Source: Isoetes taiwanensis
Taxonomy: Eukaryota > Streptophyta > Lycopodiopsida > Isoetales > Isoetaceae
Length of the DNA: 64,000 nt
Direction: 5' to 3'
Assembly: GCA_021234155.1 (NCBI GenBank)
Contig: JAJEKV010000003.1
Span: 28,627,166 to 28,691,165 of the forward strand
Shown: piece by piece, positions 1 to 13,186 of the stretch
Layout: every line of letters begins with the position of its first letter
Numbering within the stretch: the stretch's first letter is position 1
The notes under the pieces: model-generated
The model's database searches: none
Told to the model about the DNA's origin: nothing
Seen by the model: only the letters and a program-made list of their open reading frames with translations
Program-made: the position numbers and the translations under genes

Positions 1-2150
<2,150 letters not shown>

Positions 2151-2151
2151 T

Positions 2152-3622
2152 ACAAGTGTTTGTAATATGAGGGACTGCATAAAGCTCGAAGATCCTATGA
2201 AGATTCTCCTAGATTCTATGAAGATTCTCTAAAATTCCATCAAGATTCTCAAAACTTTTAGGAAGATTCCCCTATATTCCCAAAGATTCTCTTGAGATTC
2301 TCTTAGATTCTCCTAGATTCCCAAAGGTTTTCTTAGATTCTTAATGCTCCATAAAGATTCCCCTAGATTCTTAAGATTCTATGGAGATTCCCCTAGATTT
2401 TATTAAGATTCCCAAAGATTCTCTAAAGATTTCCCTAGATTCCAAAAGAATACCCCAAGATTCCTCTATATTCTCCAAGATTCTACCAATATTCTCCTAG
2501 ATTCTCTGAGATTCCATTAAGATTCCCATAGATTCTTAAAGATTTTATGAAGATTCCTCTAGATTCCCAGAGATTCATTTGAGACTCCCTAAGATTCTCT
2601 AAAGATTCGCCTAGATTTTAAAAGAATACCCCAAGATTCCTCTAGATTCTTCAAGAGTCTATCAAGATTCTCCTAGATTCTTCTAGATTCTCTAAGATTC
2701 CATTAAGATTCCTCAAGGTTTTTAAGATTCCCCTAGATTCCCAAAGAAGCGCTTGAGATTCCTATAGATTCTCTTGAGATTCCTCTAGTTCCAATAGATT
2801 CTACGAAGATTTCCCTAGATTCCCCAAGATTACATCAATTTTTCTCTAGGTTCTTAAAGATTTTATCAAGATTCCATTAGATTCCCTTACATTCTCAAAG
2901 ATGCTCTCTTGAGATTATCATAGATTCTCTAAGATTCTCATGATATTCCTCTGGACTCCCTAAGATCCTATAAAGATTATACTAAGATTCCCTCAACTTG
3001 CCATAGATTCCTTGAAAATCGCACATTCCAAAAAAATTCTTAGTGTTCGATCATGTTGGCTCCAACTGCAACAAAATAGTGTCAAAGCACCACTCATTGG
3101 AAAGCTCTCGACGAGAGGAATCCAATAGTGTGAGTCCCACCTTCATCCGACCCCTCTACCGCAAGCTACGTGCTTTTGAAGGCGATTAAGCAAAAAGAAG
3201 CTTCCTAGAATGTCCACTAATAAATGCTTTGCCACCTCATTACTTGTTTTTATTAATGAGGGTGCCACCTCACCTCCTTTTAAAAAAAAAACTAATTTAA
3301 TATTAAAGAGTTAATGGCTAGGATTTATGCTCACCTTTTGATCCAATGGTTAAGATCTGCTACCCCAAATTCACTTTTTGGCATCTTCCTTGCACCTTCC
3401 CCATAAAAATCAAGGGCTAGGATTTCGCCTTCCCCTTTGATCCAATGGTTCACAGATGGGGTGTATGCCCCCATGTATGACTCATGTATGCCCCCATCGA
3501 AATCCAAGGGCTTACGCTACGCCACCTCACCAACTTTTTATCCAAGGGCCAAGATCAAAAATTTATATCCGATATGCCATTTTGTAACTACCCCCATGAG
3601 TTTCTATATACATATTAAGATA
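2152..3622. repeat. Tandem duplication, copy B, with AGATTC-rich array
   Basis: Head-to-tail second copy of 671-2150, beginning with the same ACAAGTGTTTG and ending with the same TATTAAGATA before unique sequence resumes. It differs from copy A mainly by small indels near 2600, 2710, 2750 and 3030, which suggests a recent duplication. Confidence 0.9.
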
Positions 3623-3714
3623 AGAGAAATATGGTAGAGGTATATAAAATATGAGGTATATTTTCTTAGGAAATTTTCGTATAAGGGATAATTTCTCTTA
3701 ACCCTATGCACGCA

Positions 3715-3722
3715 CATGCCAT
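3715..3722. repeat. Target-site duplication, left (CATGCCAT)
   Basis: The 8 bp immediately left of the hAT-type element's first base. It is identical to 6599-6606. Confidence 0.85.
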
Positions 3723-4020
3723 CAGGGATAGGTTCTGTACGTACGAAATTATTTTTCCAGACGTATAAAGTCCAAAAATACGTATTTTTAGGTTAAATAC
3801 ATATTTTTCGTATTTTTAACCCAAGGAATAGGAAAAAAAAAAATTTTAAACCTTCGATTTTGCTTTTACGCTGAACTTTTTTTCAAGGTAGTTTAAACTG
3901 AAAGGTTTCGCTTACGGGAAAATTCAAAAAAAAAAAAATCCTTTTAGTCTGGAAAACCCAAACCGTTATACTTGAAAAACAAGCATCAATAAGCAGTTCT
4001 TAACACATACAGGTGCATAT

Positions 4021-4825
4021 GAGTTAAGACTTAGACAAGGTCAATTATCAGGGCGTGTGTGGAAGTGTCACCCGAAAGTAGATCCCTCAAATTTTGTGAA
4101 ATCCTGTTATGAGCTTCTGGCAATTCAAGATGAGCTGCCTCCCTCGGACGGGTGGAGTCTTCGTGTGCTTGGGGATGACCGGGTTTATCCGAGATGGGTG
4201 TGGAACCCACCCGCCTCCCAAGATTCGGGTATTGCCGCGGGCGATTGTGCACCGCTCTCGAGGGTGAACACGTGGGTTCACGGGATCAACCCACCGGATC
4301 GTGACTTGTGTCCTATGTGTGGTGGACGTGTGGAGACCCGGAACACCAAGATGTTTCTCTCTCCTCAGATATCCAGCCCGGCATGGCGGTGGGTTCCGCC
4401 TATTTCATACCCGCCCTCCAGCCCAAGAGGTTCTTTGGGGGTATACCCTAGTGTGGTCCCAGCTTGAGTCCGGGCCTTTCATCCGTGTAAAGCATGGTTG
4501 TTGTGGCTCATTTGGAAGCTTAACGACGCATGAAGGTGTTCGTGAATGCGTAGATGCGACCAAAGCTTTGGTTCCGAGTTGGTGAGGTACAAACTATATC
4601 TTTCGTACCTGGCGTCCCCTCGGAAAGAGCAGGTCAAAGCAGCGGTCTGGGAAAGAACCCTCCACATTGTAGACACTTTGGGGAGATTTGTGGCATGAGT
4701 TGTAGATAGGTACACATGTTAAGTGGGTGCTTGCTCTGGTGTGGGCAAGAGTACCCTAATACCGCTCTTCTTGTATTTTTTCTGGATTAATATTAGTTAA
4801 TGTGATCCTTCAAAAAAAAAAAAAA
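4021..4825 (+). pseudogene. LINE ORF2 C-terminal relic with poly-A tail
   Basis: Plus-strand frames carry the C-terminal zinc-knuckle region typical of plant L1 ORF2 (zf-RVT): a WNPP...PPKIRV stretch, then RVNTWVHGINPPDRDLCP and a CxxC (CPMC), then an ET and a decayed C/H partner. The reading switches frame around 4,240-4,265 and again after 4,350, so it is not functional. A run of 14 A at 4812-4825 marks the 3' end. No matching target duplication was found by eye, so the 5' limit is approximate. It lies wholly inside the hAT element. Confidence 0.7.
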
Positions 4826-6364
4826 CATTTCCATATATTCAATGTGAAAATATCCCTTACATTTCATAATAGACATAATAAAACCTGTGTTTCCAGCACA
4901 ATACTGCTCCAACAATTATTACGAGCAAGTAGAATACCTTCATCAATAGTAGCACATCAAGATTGAAATTCTCAGAGTATAAATATACAATCTCCACATC
5001 ATATTTTCCAACCGAAAGGCGTATTTCCAGCTCCTTATTTATAAGAAAGCAAAACAGAGAGTAGAGGACCCTGTTACCTGCAGTAGAACCAAAGGACGGT
5101 TAGCCAAATTCATGGGTAAAAGCCTAAGCTACTAGCAGGCGTCATGGGGTCCTCTAAGGTTATCCCCCTTCGCACTGCTTGCAATCAGTAAATACTTAAC
5201 ATAATAGATAAAGAATGCAATAATAATCTTTATCCAATGGTAAACTATAGTTATAGAATCACAATGGTCTGATTTGGCTGTCTACATTAATACATTTTCA
5301 TTAAAATCTTAAAGCTCTATCTGTGCAGTCCAGCAAAAGTGAGAGTAACTAGATTAATAGCATCATTTATGAAGATGCAGCAATTACAAATATATCCCAT
5401 GTGTCTGTCCAGCAACCATATTATTAGCATAAGCTTTAAGCCTACAGCTTACCGATTTATACCATGCTTTCATAAAATATGCCTCATGCTTTAACATCAG
5501 CATCCAATAATATAAATCTATATCTATCCTATCATTTACAATTTTCCAAAACATATTAATGCCAGCAAATGCCTCTATCTACATAAAAAAAGCATTTAAT
5601 AAGCAATCAAACCCAAACCTGATTAGCTTGAGTGGGATTCGCATCCTTGCCAGTGCCGTCAGTTAGATTATCACCACTAGTATGGCGAACAGTATAACCA
5701 CCTTGTCTTGCTGCTCTTTTGAGCCACCAATTCAGTCATAATGCTGATCCCAGTATTCCCAACTTGCCTTTCTGAGCACAGCATTTGCAATATTGCTATC
5801 CTATCCTTCATGGTCGCCTCCCGTTGCTAAGAATTTGCTTCAGTCATATGAACACTATCATATTAGTCACTCCGCGCAATGGCAGATCTCTCGTGGTGGG
5901 CAGCTCCTATTGAACCTTATTGCAGTAGAATGCCATGGCCGAACCCTAGCTTTATACACAACCCTAAAATCGAAAATGCCCTTGCTACTGTACAGTAGTT
6001 ATTTCTGGCCGTTTGCCACAGCTTTCATTTTTACATTATTTGTATTTTTACACGACCAAATGCATACCATATGTGTTAAGGTTATGTGGTTAAAATTCAA
6101 TTTGCCATATCCCCAATAATGGTAAACACATTAAAACATCCCTTTCCATAATGCACTACTACTCATGAACCAACATGCAATCGCCAAAGCCCTTGCTACT
6201 GACAACTCTACGGTACAAATGCAAAGTATATACCTTATGAGGTAGTGCCATCAGATCTTAAATGCCATATCTTTTCCGATAGCTCAAGGCCATAAACCAT
6301 CACAAATGCCTGCCAAATTAGATACCTAGCCATCAAACACTCATGTATTTATGGCACAATTCAA
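4826..6364. other. hAT interior, no gene seen
   Basis: AT-rich sequence without a convincing coding frame. A 108-codon plus-strand frame at 5793-6119 has no recognisable domain. Confidence 0.5.
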
Positions 6365-6598
6365 TGTGGCACGCCAGGCGAGGGTCACTGCAATTAATTT
6401 TTTTTTTTAGTTTAAACTGAAGGTTTCGTTTTTTTTTTTTTTTTAGTAAGTTTAAACCGGTTTTTTACGCAAAAAAATTTCCGACGCCCGAAATTTTTTT
6501 TTGCCATATTTTTGACGTATTATACTTCAAATTAGTGCCGTATTATTCGAATAATACGTATTGAGTATAAAACGTATACAGTATTGAACCTATCCCTG

Positions 6599-6606
6599 CA
6601 TGCCAT
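6599..6606. repeat. Target-site duplication, right (CATGCCAT)
   Basis: The 8 bp immediately right of the hAT-type element, identical to 3715-3722. It also follows the hAT-end fragments in units 2 and 3 of the triplication. Confidence 0.85.
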
Positions 6607-6684
6607 ATAGACTTTACATTAGGTGCATCCCCCGGGACAGGGTAGCGTAGAAGATGAAAATACATCAACATCACAAGGACTAGC

Positions 6685-7139
6685 ATGGCAACATTCTCCT
6701 ACCCAAGCGCCAACTGTGCCATTAAAATTTTAATCGAGAACAAAGAATTTATCTATTCGTACTCTTCTTTTGCTAGTAGTACTCATTCAGATCAAGGAGT
6801 TTTATGCTTCATGCTTGATATCTCTGCTCATGTTCTCTATTCCAGGTCGGAGGGAACAGTGTTAAAGAGCAATATCTCCATCAATATTTTAACAGGAGTG
6901 GTTTTAGAAAACTTTTCGTAAAACAAAGGCATCCAAGCCGAGCATTTCTAGAAGTATGCCGGTGGCAAACAATCATCGTGGCATTTAAACAAGTTACACT
7001 TGATGACTGTTGATTTTCCTTCCGTGTCTACCTCCTCAATGTCCGGTTTATAAGAGTGCAAGAAGGCGCAGTTGATCCACTTCTAGACCGGTCCTAGTAC
7101 CCTATCACTTCTTGAAGAATGTCAAGGTGGGAGAGGTTA
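6685..7139 (+). pseudogene. Unknown exon-like frame, unit 1 copy (interrupted)
   Basis: Unit 1 version of the frame that is open at 9193-9528 and 11580-11915. It begins the same way (MLDISAHVLYSR) but a change at 6918-6921 produces an early stop. At least six further small indels follow (for example CATCGTGG at 6975 versus CATCAGGTGG at 9355). These indels sit at CAG/CTG sites and may be consensus errors. Function unknown. Confidence 0.35.
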
Positions 7140-7240
7140 AATAGTTCAATTTTTCATGTTCCGCAACTAGATTCAAGTTCTTCATTGGGCTCCCATTTAA
7201 TTTGCCTATTTGCCTCCAATTCAATTCTGATCAATGCAAA

Positions 7241-7558
7241 TCATTTATTCAACAAAGTTGTAGAACCTTGCATATAAGCCTGGACTGCTGTGAATTCAGC
7301 AAATGCCAAGGTTGGACAAGGGGTCATGGCCTTTGAATTGTCCAGAAGATGTATCTTTCCAATGTGATGAGCAAGTTTGTCTTTTATGCTATGCTTAAAG
7401 CATGCACAACTTTCTTGCATTTGAGGCTTATCCATAATAATATTATCACAGACAGACTTGAAATGGATTTGTTCATTAGCGGCGTACTGGTTGGCATGTA
7501 TAGCAACATGCCTTACTGTGAACAAAAGCCAAGCAGATCCTTTACGCAAAAATGCCAA
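7241..7558 (-). CDS. Unknown 105-codon frame, unit 1 copy
   Basis: Minus-strand frame identical in protein to those at 9625-9942 and 12012-12329. See the unit 3 copy for description. Confidence 0.3.
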   Translation of the reverse strand: MAFLRKGSAWLLFTVRHVAIHANQYAANEQIHFKSVCDNIIMDKPQMQESCACFKHSIKDKLAHHIGKIHLLDNSKAMTPCPTLAFAEFTAVQAYMQGSTTLLNK

Positions 7559-8409
7559 GCAGCTACAGACTAATCTGTAACAACCAGCATATGAAATGCA
7601 AGGACCAGCATTAACATGATTCTCACAGCACTAAATTGTCACATTCCTTTTCTTTCTATTTGACATCTGAAAAGAGTGATTCTTGAAAATTGTCTTTGCA
7701 CTCCATCAATTGACTATTTCTAGCTGCTGATGTTGTTAAGCCAGCAAAAGACCACGTAGCAATACAAATATCTTGAGGAATCCCAACATGCTGTCTCCAA
7801 GTAACCTACCCCCCACTTTCACTATATTTTTGCATCCATCTAGATAATAACACTCGATCATCTTGAGCAAACAACTATTTATAATTGCATATGATTGGTT
7901 GAACTCTTCCTACAATAAAAGATTTAAATCGCTATTTTGAAACTCACATTTCAAGTTAAGTAATAGAGAATGCTTCTTCTCTTCACTATAAAGAATTGTC
8001 AGCTCTGCCTTGTGGTTCCTCTTTCTAAGATAAACAATCTAATAAGATTTTTGTGGAAAAAAGGCAACTAGAAATGGAAGGATCTTTCTAAAGCACAATT
8101 TCATTATAATGGGAAAATTTTTAGAATATTGGAATTGTTTAATTATAGACCTTATGCAGGGGTTGTATACACGTGTACACCGTGTATCATACATATGTTG
8201 TGTACACTACATGAATATTTAGAAAACATATTAACACGGTATCATACACCCACTTCGAAACACAATATGTATGACAGATATTACTGGAGGCCACGGTACT
8301 ATGGTCAGCCCCTTCCCCTGCGAGGTCTAACCCACCCAACTGGGTTAGGAAACTAGAGCTCACGCTCATCCCAACCTATTGGGGTGCCTAGACAATATAA
8401 AAAGTAATT

Positions 8410-8715
8410 TCACATAATCAATGTCACGGAAGAAGAGCAGACCCAACTCCACAAAGTTGTTGTACTCGTGGTAGTACTTGTTAATAAGGCCATACATCTG
8501 TCCCTTACTAGTTTCAGAATGATCTCTAGTATGTATTGATCCAGAGAGTGTGCATAATAACCAGAAGGAAGCACATCACTCAACTGGTGTAGCCTCTCGT
8601 CCAGATCAGGAGGAGGTTCAAGAATTCCCACTGTAAGTCTCCTCCAGCATTCAGATGGATTAATTTCCATCAGTGGTTCATGACCACAAGGAAATCGCTC
8701 GAGAATAAAGTTCAT
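8410..8715 (-). pseudogene. 5'-truncated copy of the unknown exon, unit 1
   Basis: Same protein as 13187-13579 from about residue 30 onward, starting at an internal methionine because the duplication junction at 8735 removes the upstream part. Confidence 0.5.
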
Positions 8716-9192
8716 CGAAGCTCCTTGGTGGGACTGTGGCGCGCCAGGCGAGGGTCACTGCAATTAATTTTTTTTTTTTTTTTTTTTTTTAGTTTAAACC
8801 GGAAGGTTTCGCTTTTTTTTTTTAAGTTTAAACCGGAGCAGAAGGATTTACGCAAAAATTTCCGACGCCCGAAATTTTTTTTTGCCACATTTTTGACGTA
8901 TTATACTTCAAATTAGTGCCGTATTATTCGAATAATACGTATTGAGTATAAAACGTATACAGTATTGAACCTATCCCTGCATGCCATATAGACTTTACAT
9001 TAGGTGCATCCCCCGGGACAGGGTAGCGTAGAAGATGAAAATACATCAACATCACAAGGACTAGCATGGCAACATTCTCCTACCCAAGCGCCAACTGTGC
9101 CATTAAAATTTTAATCTGAGAACAAAGAATTTATCTATTCTGTACTCTTCTTTGCTAGTAGTACTCATTCAGATCAAGGAGTTTTATGCTTC

Positions 9193-9528
9193 ATGCTTGA
9201 TATCTCTGCTCATGTTCTCTATTCCAGGTCGGAGGGAACAGTGTTAAAGAGCAATATCTCCATCAATATTTTAACAGGAGTGGTTTTAGAAAACTTTTCA
9301 GAAACAAAGGCATCCAAGCTGAGCATTTCTAGAAGTATGCCAGTGGCAAACAATCATCAGGTGGCATTTAAACAAGTTACACTTGATGACTCTGTTGATT
9401 TTCCTTCCGTGTCTACCTCCTCAATGTCCAGTTATAAGAGTGCAGTAAGGCGCAGTGATCCACTTCTAGACCGTCCTAGTACCCTATCACTTCTTGAAGA
9501 ATGTCGTAAGGTGGGAGAGGTTAAATAG
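9193..9528 (+). CDS. Unknown 111-codon exon-like frame, unit 2 copy
   Basis: The frame is open upstream of the ATG (DQGVLCF precedes the methionine) and ends with TAG at 9526-9528. It is Ser-rich and hydrophilic, with a central TLDDSVDFPSVSTSS stretch and a charged C-terminus (LLEECRKVGEVK). The protein is identical in unit 3. No domain recognised. It converges with the minus-strand 105-codon frame about 100 bp further on, so both cannot belong to one transcript. Could be an exon of a host gene or a captured fragment. Confidence 0.3.
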   Translation: MLDISAHVLYSRSEGTVLKSNISINILTGVVLENFSETKASKLSISRSMPVANNHQVAFKQVTLDDSVDFPSVSTSSMSSYKSAVRRSDPLLDRPSTLSLLEECRKVGEVK

Positions 9529-9624
9529 TTCAATTTTTCATGTTCCGCAACTAGATTCAAGTTCTTCATTGGGCTCCCATTTAATTTGCCTATTTGCCTC
9601 CAATTCAATTCTGATCAATGCAAA

Positions 9625-9942
9625 TCATTTATTCAACAAAGTTGTAGAACCTTGCATATAAGCCTGGACTGCTGTGAATTCAGCAAATGCCAAGGTTGGA
9701 CAAGGGGTCATGGCCTTTGAATTGTCCAGAAGATGTATCTTTCCAATGTGATGAGCAAGTTTGTCTTTTATGCTATGCTTAAAGCATGCACAACTTTCTT
9801 GCATTTGAGGCTTATCCATAATAATATTATCACAGACAGACTTGAAATGGATTTGTTCATTAGCGGCGTACTGGTTGGCATGTATAGCAACATGCCTTAC
9901 TGTGAACAAAAGCCAAGCAGATCCTTTACGCAAAAATGCCAA
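9625..9942 (-). CDS. Unknown 105-codon frame, unit 2 copy
   Basis: Identical protein to the unit 1 and unit 3 copies. See 12012-12329. Confidence 0.3.
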   Translation of the reverse strand: MAFLRKGSAWLLFTVRHVAIHANQYAANEQIHFKSVCDNIIMDKPQMQESCACFKHSIKDKLAHHIGKIHLLDNSKAMTPCPTLAFAEFTAVQAYMQGSTTLLNK

Positions 9943-10798
9943 GCGACTACTGGACTAACTCAGAATAACCAAAGATATGAAATGCAAGGACCAGCATTAA
10001 CATGATTCTCACAGCACTAAATTGTCACATTCCTTTTCTTTCTATTTGACATCTGAAAAGAGTGATTCTTGAAAATTGTCTTTGCACTCCATCAATTGAC
10101 TATTTCTAGCTGCTGATGTTGTTAAGCCAAAGAAAAGACCACGTAGCAATACAAATATCTTGAGGAATCCCAACATGCTGTCTCCAAGTAACCTACCCCC
10201 CACTTTCACTATATTTTTGCATCCATCTAGATAATAACACTCGATCATCTTGAGCAAACAACTATTTATAATTGCATATGATTGGTTGAACTCTTCCTAC
10301 AACAAAAAGATTTAAATCGCTATTTTGAAACTCACATTTCAAGTTAAGTAATAGAGAATGCTTCTTCTCTTCACTATAAAGAATTGTCATTTCGCCTTGT
10401 GGTTCCTCTTTCTAAGATAAACAATCTAATAAGATTTTTGTGGAAAAAGGCAAACCAGAAATGGAAGGATCTTTCTAAAGCACAATTTCATTATAATGGG
10501 AAAATTTTTAGAATATTGGAATTGTTTAATTATAGACCTTATGCGGGGGTTGTATACACGTGTACAGTACCCGTGTATCATACATATGTTGTGTACACTA
10601 CATGAATATTTAGAAAACATATTAACACTCAGATCATACACCCACTTCAAACACAATATGTATGATGATATTATCGAGGCCACGGTACTCATGGTTGACC
10701 CTTCCCTGCGAGGTCTAACCCACCCAACCTGGTTAGGGAAACTAGAGCTCACGCTCATCCCAACCTATTGGGGTGCCTAGACAATATAAAAAGTAATT

Positions 10799-11020
10799 TC
10801 ACATAATCAATGTCACGGAAGAAGAGCAGACCCAACTCCACAAAGTTGTTGTACTCGTGGTAGTACTTGTTAATAAGGCCATACATCTGTCCCTTACTAG
10901 TTTCAGAATGATCTCTAGTATGTATTGATCCAGAGAGTGTGCATAATAACCAGAAGGAAGCACATCACTCAACTGGTGTAGCCTCTCGTCCAGATCAGGA
11001 GGAGGTTCAAGAATTCCCAC
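10799..11020 (-). pseudogene. 5'-truncated copy of the unknown exon, unit 2
   Basis: Same frame as 13187-13579 from the VGILEPPPDLDER block on. The upstream part is shifted out of frame by changes near 11,033-11,045 (CTCCAAAGATTCGG against CTCCAGCATTCAG in the other units). Confidence 0.5.
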
Positions 11021-11579
11021 CGTAAGTCTCCTCCAAAGATTCGGGATGGATTAATTTCCATCGGTGGTTCATGACCACAAGGAAATCGCTTCGAGAATAA
11101 AGTTCATCGAAGCTCCTTGGTGGGACTGTGGCGGCGCCGTGGCAGGGTCACTGCAATTAATTTTTTTTTTTTTTTTTTAAACCGAAGGTTTCGCTTTTTT
11201 AAGTTTTGGCGTAGTTTAAACCGAAGGTTTCGCTTACGCAAAAAATTTCCGACGCCCGAAATTTTTTTTTGCCATATTTTTGACGTATTATACTTCAAAT
11301 TAGTGCCGTATTATTCGAATAATACGTATTGAGTATAAAACGTATACAGTATTGAACCTATCCCTGCATGCCATATAGACTTTACATTAGGTGCATCCCC
11401 CGGGACAGGGTAGCGTAGAAGATGAAAATACATCAACATCACAAGGACTAGCATGGCAACATTCTCCTACCCAAGCGCCAACTGTGCCATTAAAATTTTA
11501 ATCTGAGAACAAAGAATTTATCTATTCTGTACTCTTCTTTGCTAGTAGTACTCATTCAGATCAAGGAGTTTTATGCTTC

Positions 11580-11915
11580 ATGCTTGATATCTCTGCTCAT
11601 GTTCTCTATTCCAGGTCGGAGGGAACAGTGTTAAAGAGCAATATCTCCATCAATATTTTAACAGGAGTGGTTTTAGAAAACTTTTCAGAAACAAAGGCAT
11701 CCAAGCTGAGCATTTCTAGAAGTATGCCAGTGGCAAACAATCATCAGGTGGCATTTAAACAAGTTACACTTGATGACTCTGTTGATTTTCCTTCCGTGTC
11801 TACCTCCTCAATGTCCAGTTATAAGAGTGCAGTAAGGCGCAGTGATCCACTTCTAGACCGTCCTAGTACCCTATCACTTCTTGAAGAATGTCGTAAGGTG
11901 GGAGAGGTTAAATAG
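11580..11915 (+). CDS. Unknown 111-codon exon-like frame, unit 3 copy
   Basis: Same protein as 9193-9528. Its exact conservation in two copies, against a visibly altered third, shows that this interval has barely diverged since the duplication. Confidence 0.3.
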   Translation: MLDISAHVLYSRSEGTVLKSNISINILTGVVLENFSETKASKLSISRSMPVANNHQVAFKQVTLDDSVDFPSVSTSSMSSYKSAVRRSDPLLDRPSTLSLLEECRKVGEVK

Positions 11916-12011
11916 TTCAATTTTTCATGTTCCGCAACTAGATTCAAGTTCTTCATTGGGCTCCCATTTAATTTGCCTATTTGCCTCCAATTCAATTCTG
12001 ATCAATGCAAA

Positions 12012-12329
12012 TCATTTATTCAACAAAGTTGTAGAACCTTGCATATAAGCCTGGACTGCTGTGAATTCAGCAAATGCCAAGGTTGGACAAGGGGTCATGG
12101 CCTTTGAATTGTCCAGAAGATGTATCTTTCCAATGTGATGAGCAAGTTTGTCTTTTATGCTATGCTTAAAGCATGCACAACTTTCTTGCATTTGAGGCTT
12201 ATCCATAATAATATTATCACAGACAGACTTGAAATGGATTTGTTCATTAGCGGCGTACTGGTTGGCATGTATAGCAACATGCCTTACTGTGAACAAAAGC
12301 CAAGCAGATCCTTTACGCAAAAATGCCAA
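12012..12329 (-). CDS. Unknown 105-codon exon-like frame, unit 3 copy
   Basis: The protein starts MAFLRKGSAWLLF, has a Cys/His-containing middle (MQESCACFKHS) and ends TTLLNK followed by a stop. The frame continues upstream to a possible splice acceptor (TCTCAG at about 12,346-12,341, minus strand), so it may be the last exon of a minus-strand gene whose earlier exon is at 13187-13579. It occurs three times with the same protein. No family recognised. Confidence 0.35.
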   Translation of the reverse strand: MAFLRKGSAWLLFTVRHVAIHANQYAANEQIHFKSVCDNIIMDKPQMQESCACFKHSIKDKLAHHIGKIHLLDNSKAMTPCPTLAFAEFTAVQAYMQGSTTLLNK

Positions 12330-13186
12330 GCGACTCTGAGACTAACTCAGAACAACCAAAGATATGAAATGCAAGGACCAGCATTAACATGATTCTCACA
12401 GCACTAAATTGTCACATTCCTTTTCTTTCTATTTGACATCTGAAAAGAGTGATTCTTGAAAATTGTCTTTGCACTCCATCAATTGACTATTTCTAGCTGC
12501 TGATGTTGTTAAGCCAGCAAAAGACCACGTAGCAATACAAATATCTTGAGGAATCCCAACATGCTGTCTCCAAGTAACCTACCCCCCACTTTCACTATAT
12601 TTTTGCATCCATCTAGATAATAACACTCGATCATCTTGAGCAAACAACTATTTATAATTGCATATGATTGGTTGAACTCTTCCTACAATAAAAGATTTAA
12701 ATCGCTATTTTGAAACTCACATTTCAAGTTAAGTAATAGAGAATGCTTCTTCTCTTCACTATAAAGAATTGTCAGCTCTGCCTTGTGGTTCCTCTTTCTA
12801 AGATAAACAATCTAATAAGATTTTTTGTGGAAAAAGGCAACCAGAAATGGAAGGATCTTTCTAAAGCACAATTTCATTATAATGGGAAAATTTTTAGAAT
12901 ATTGGAATTGTTTAATTATAGACCTTATGCAGGGGTTGTATACACGTGTACAGTACCCGTGTATCATACATATGTTGTGTACACTACATGAATATTTAGA
13001 AAACATATTAACACGGTATCATACACCCACTTCGAAACACAATATGTATGACAGATATTACTGGAGGCCACGGTACTATGGTCAGCCCCTTCCCCTGCGA
13101 GGTCTAACCCACCCAACTGGGTTAGGAAACTAGAGCTCACGCTCATCCCAACCTATTGGGGTGCCTAGACAATATAAAAAGTAATT

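Larger units (their letters stand above)
3723..6598. mobile_element. Non-autonomous hAT-type DNA transposon, 2,876 bp
   Basis: The left end reads CAGGGATAGGTTC and the right end is its exact reverse complement (GAACCTATCCCTG), giving a 13-bp perfect terminal inverted repeat. The next about 150 bp at both ends share an imperfect inverted similarity rich in TACGTATT and GGTTTCGC motifs. The element is flanked by a perfect 8-bp duplication, CATGCCAT. An 8-bp duplication with a CAGGG-type terminus is the hallmark of the hAT superfamily. No hAT transposase frame is present. The interior instead holds a dead LINE 3' end, so the element must have been mobilised in trans. Its right end is also the left part of the repeat unit triplicated at 6,365-13,511. 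Confidence 0.85.
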
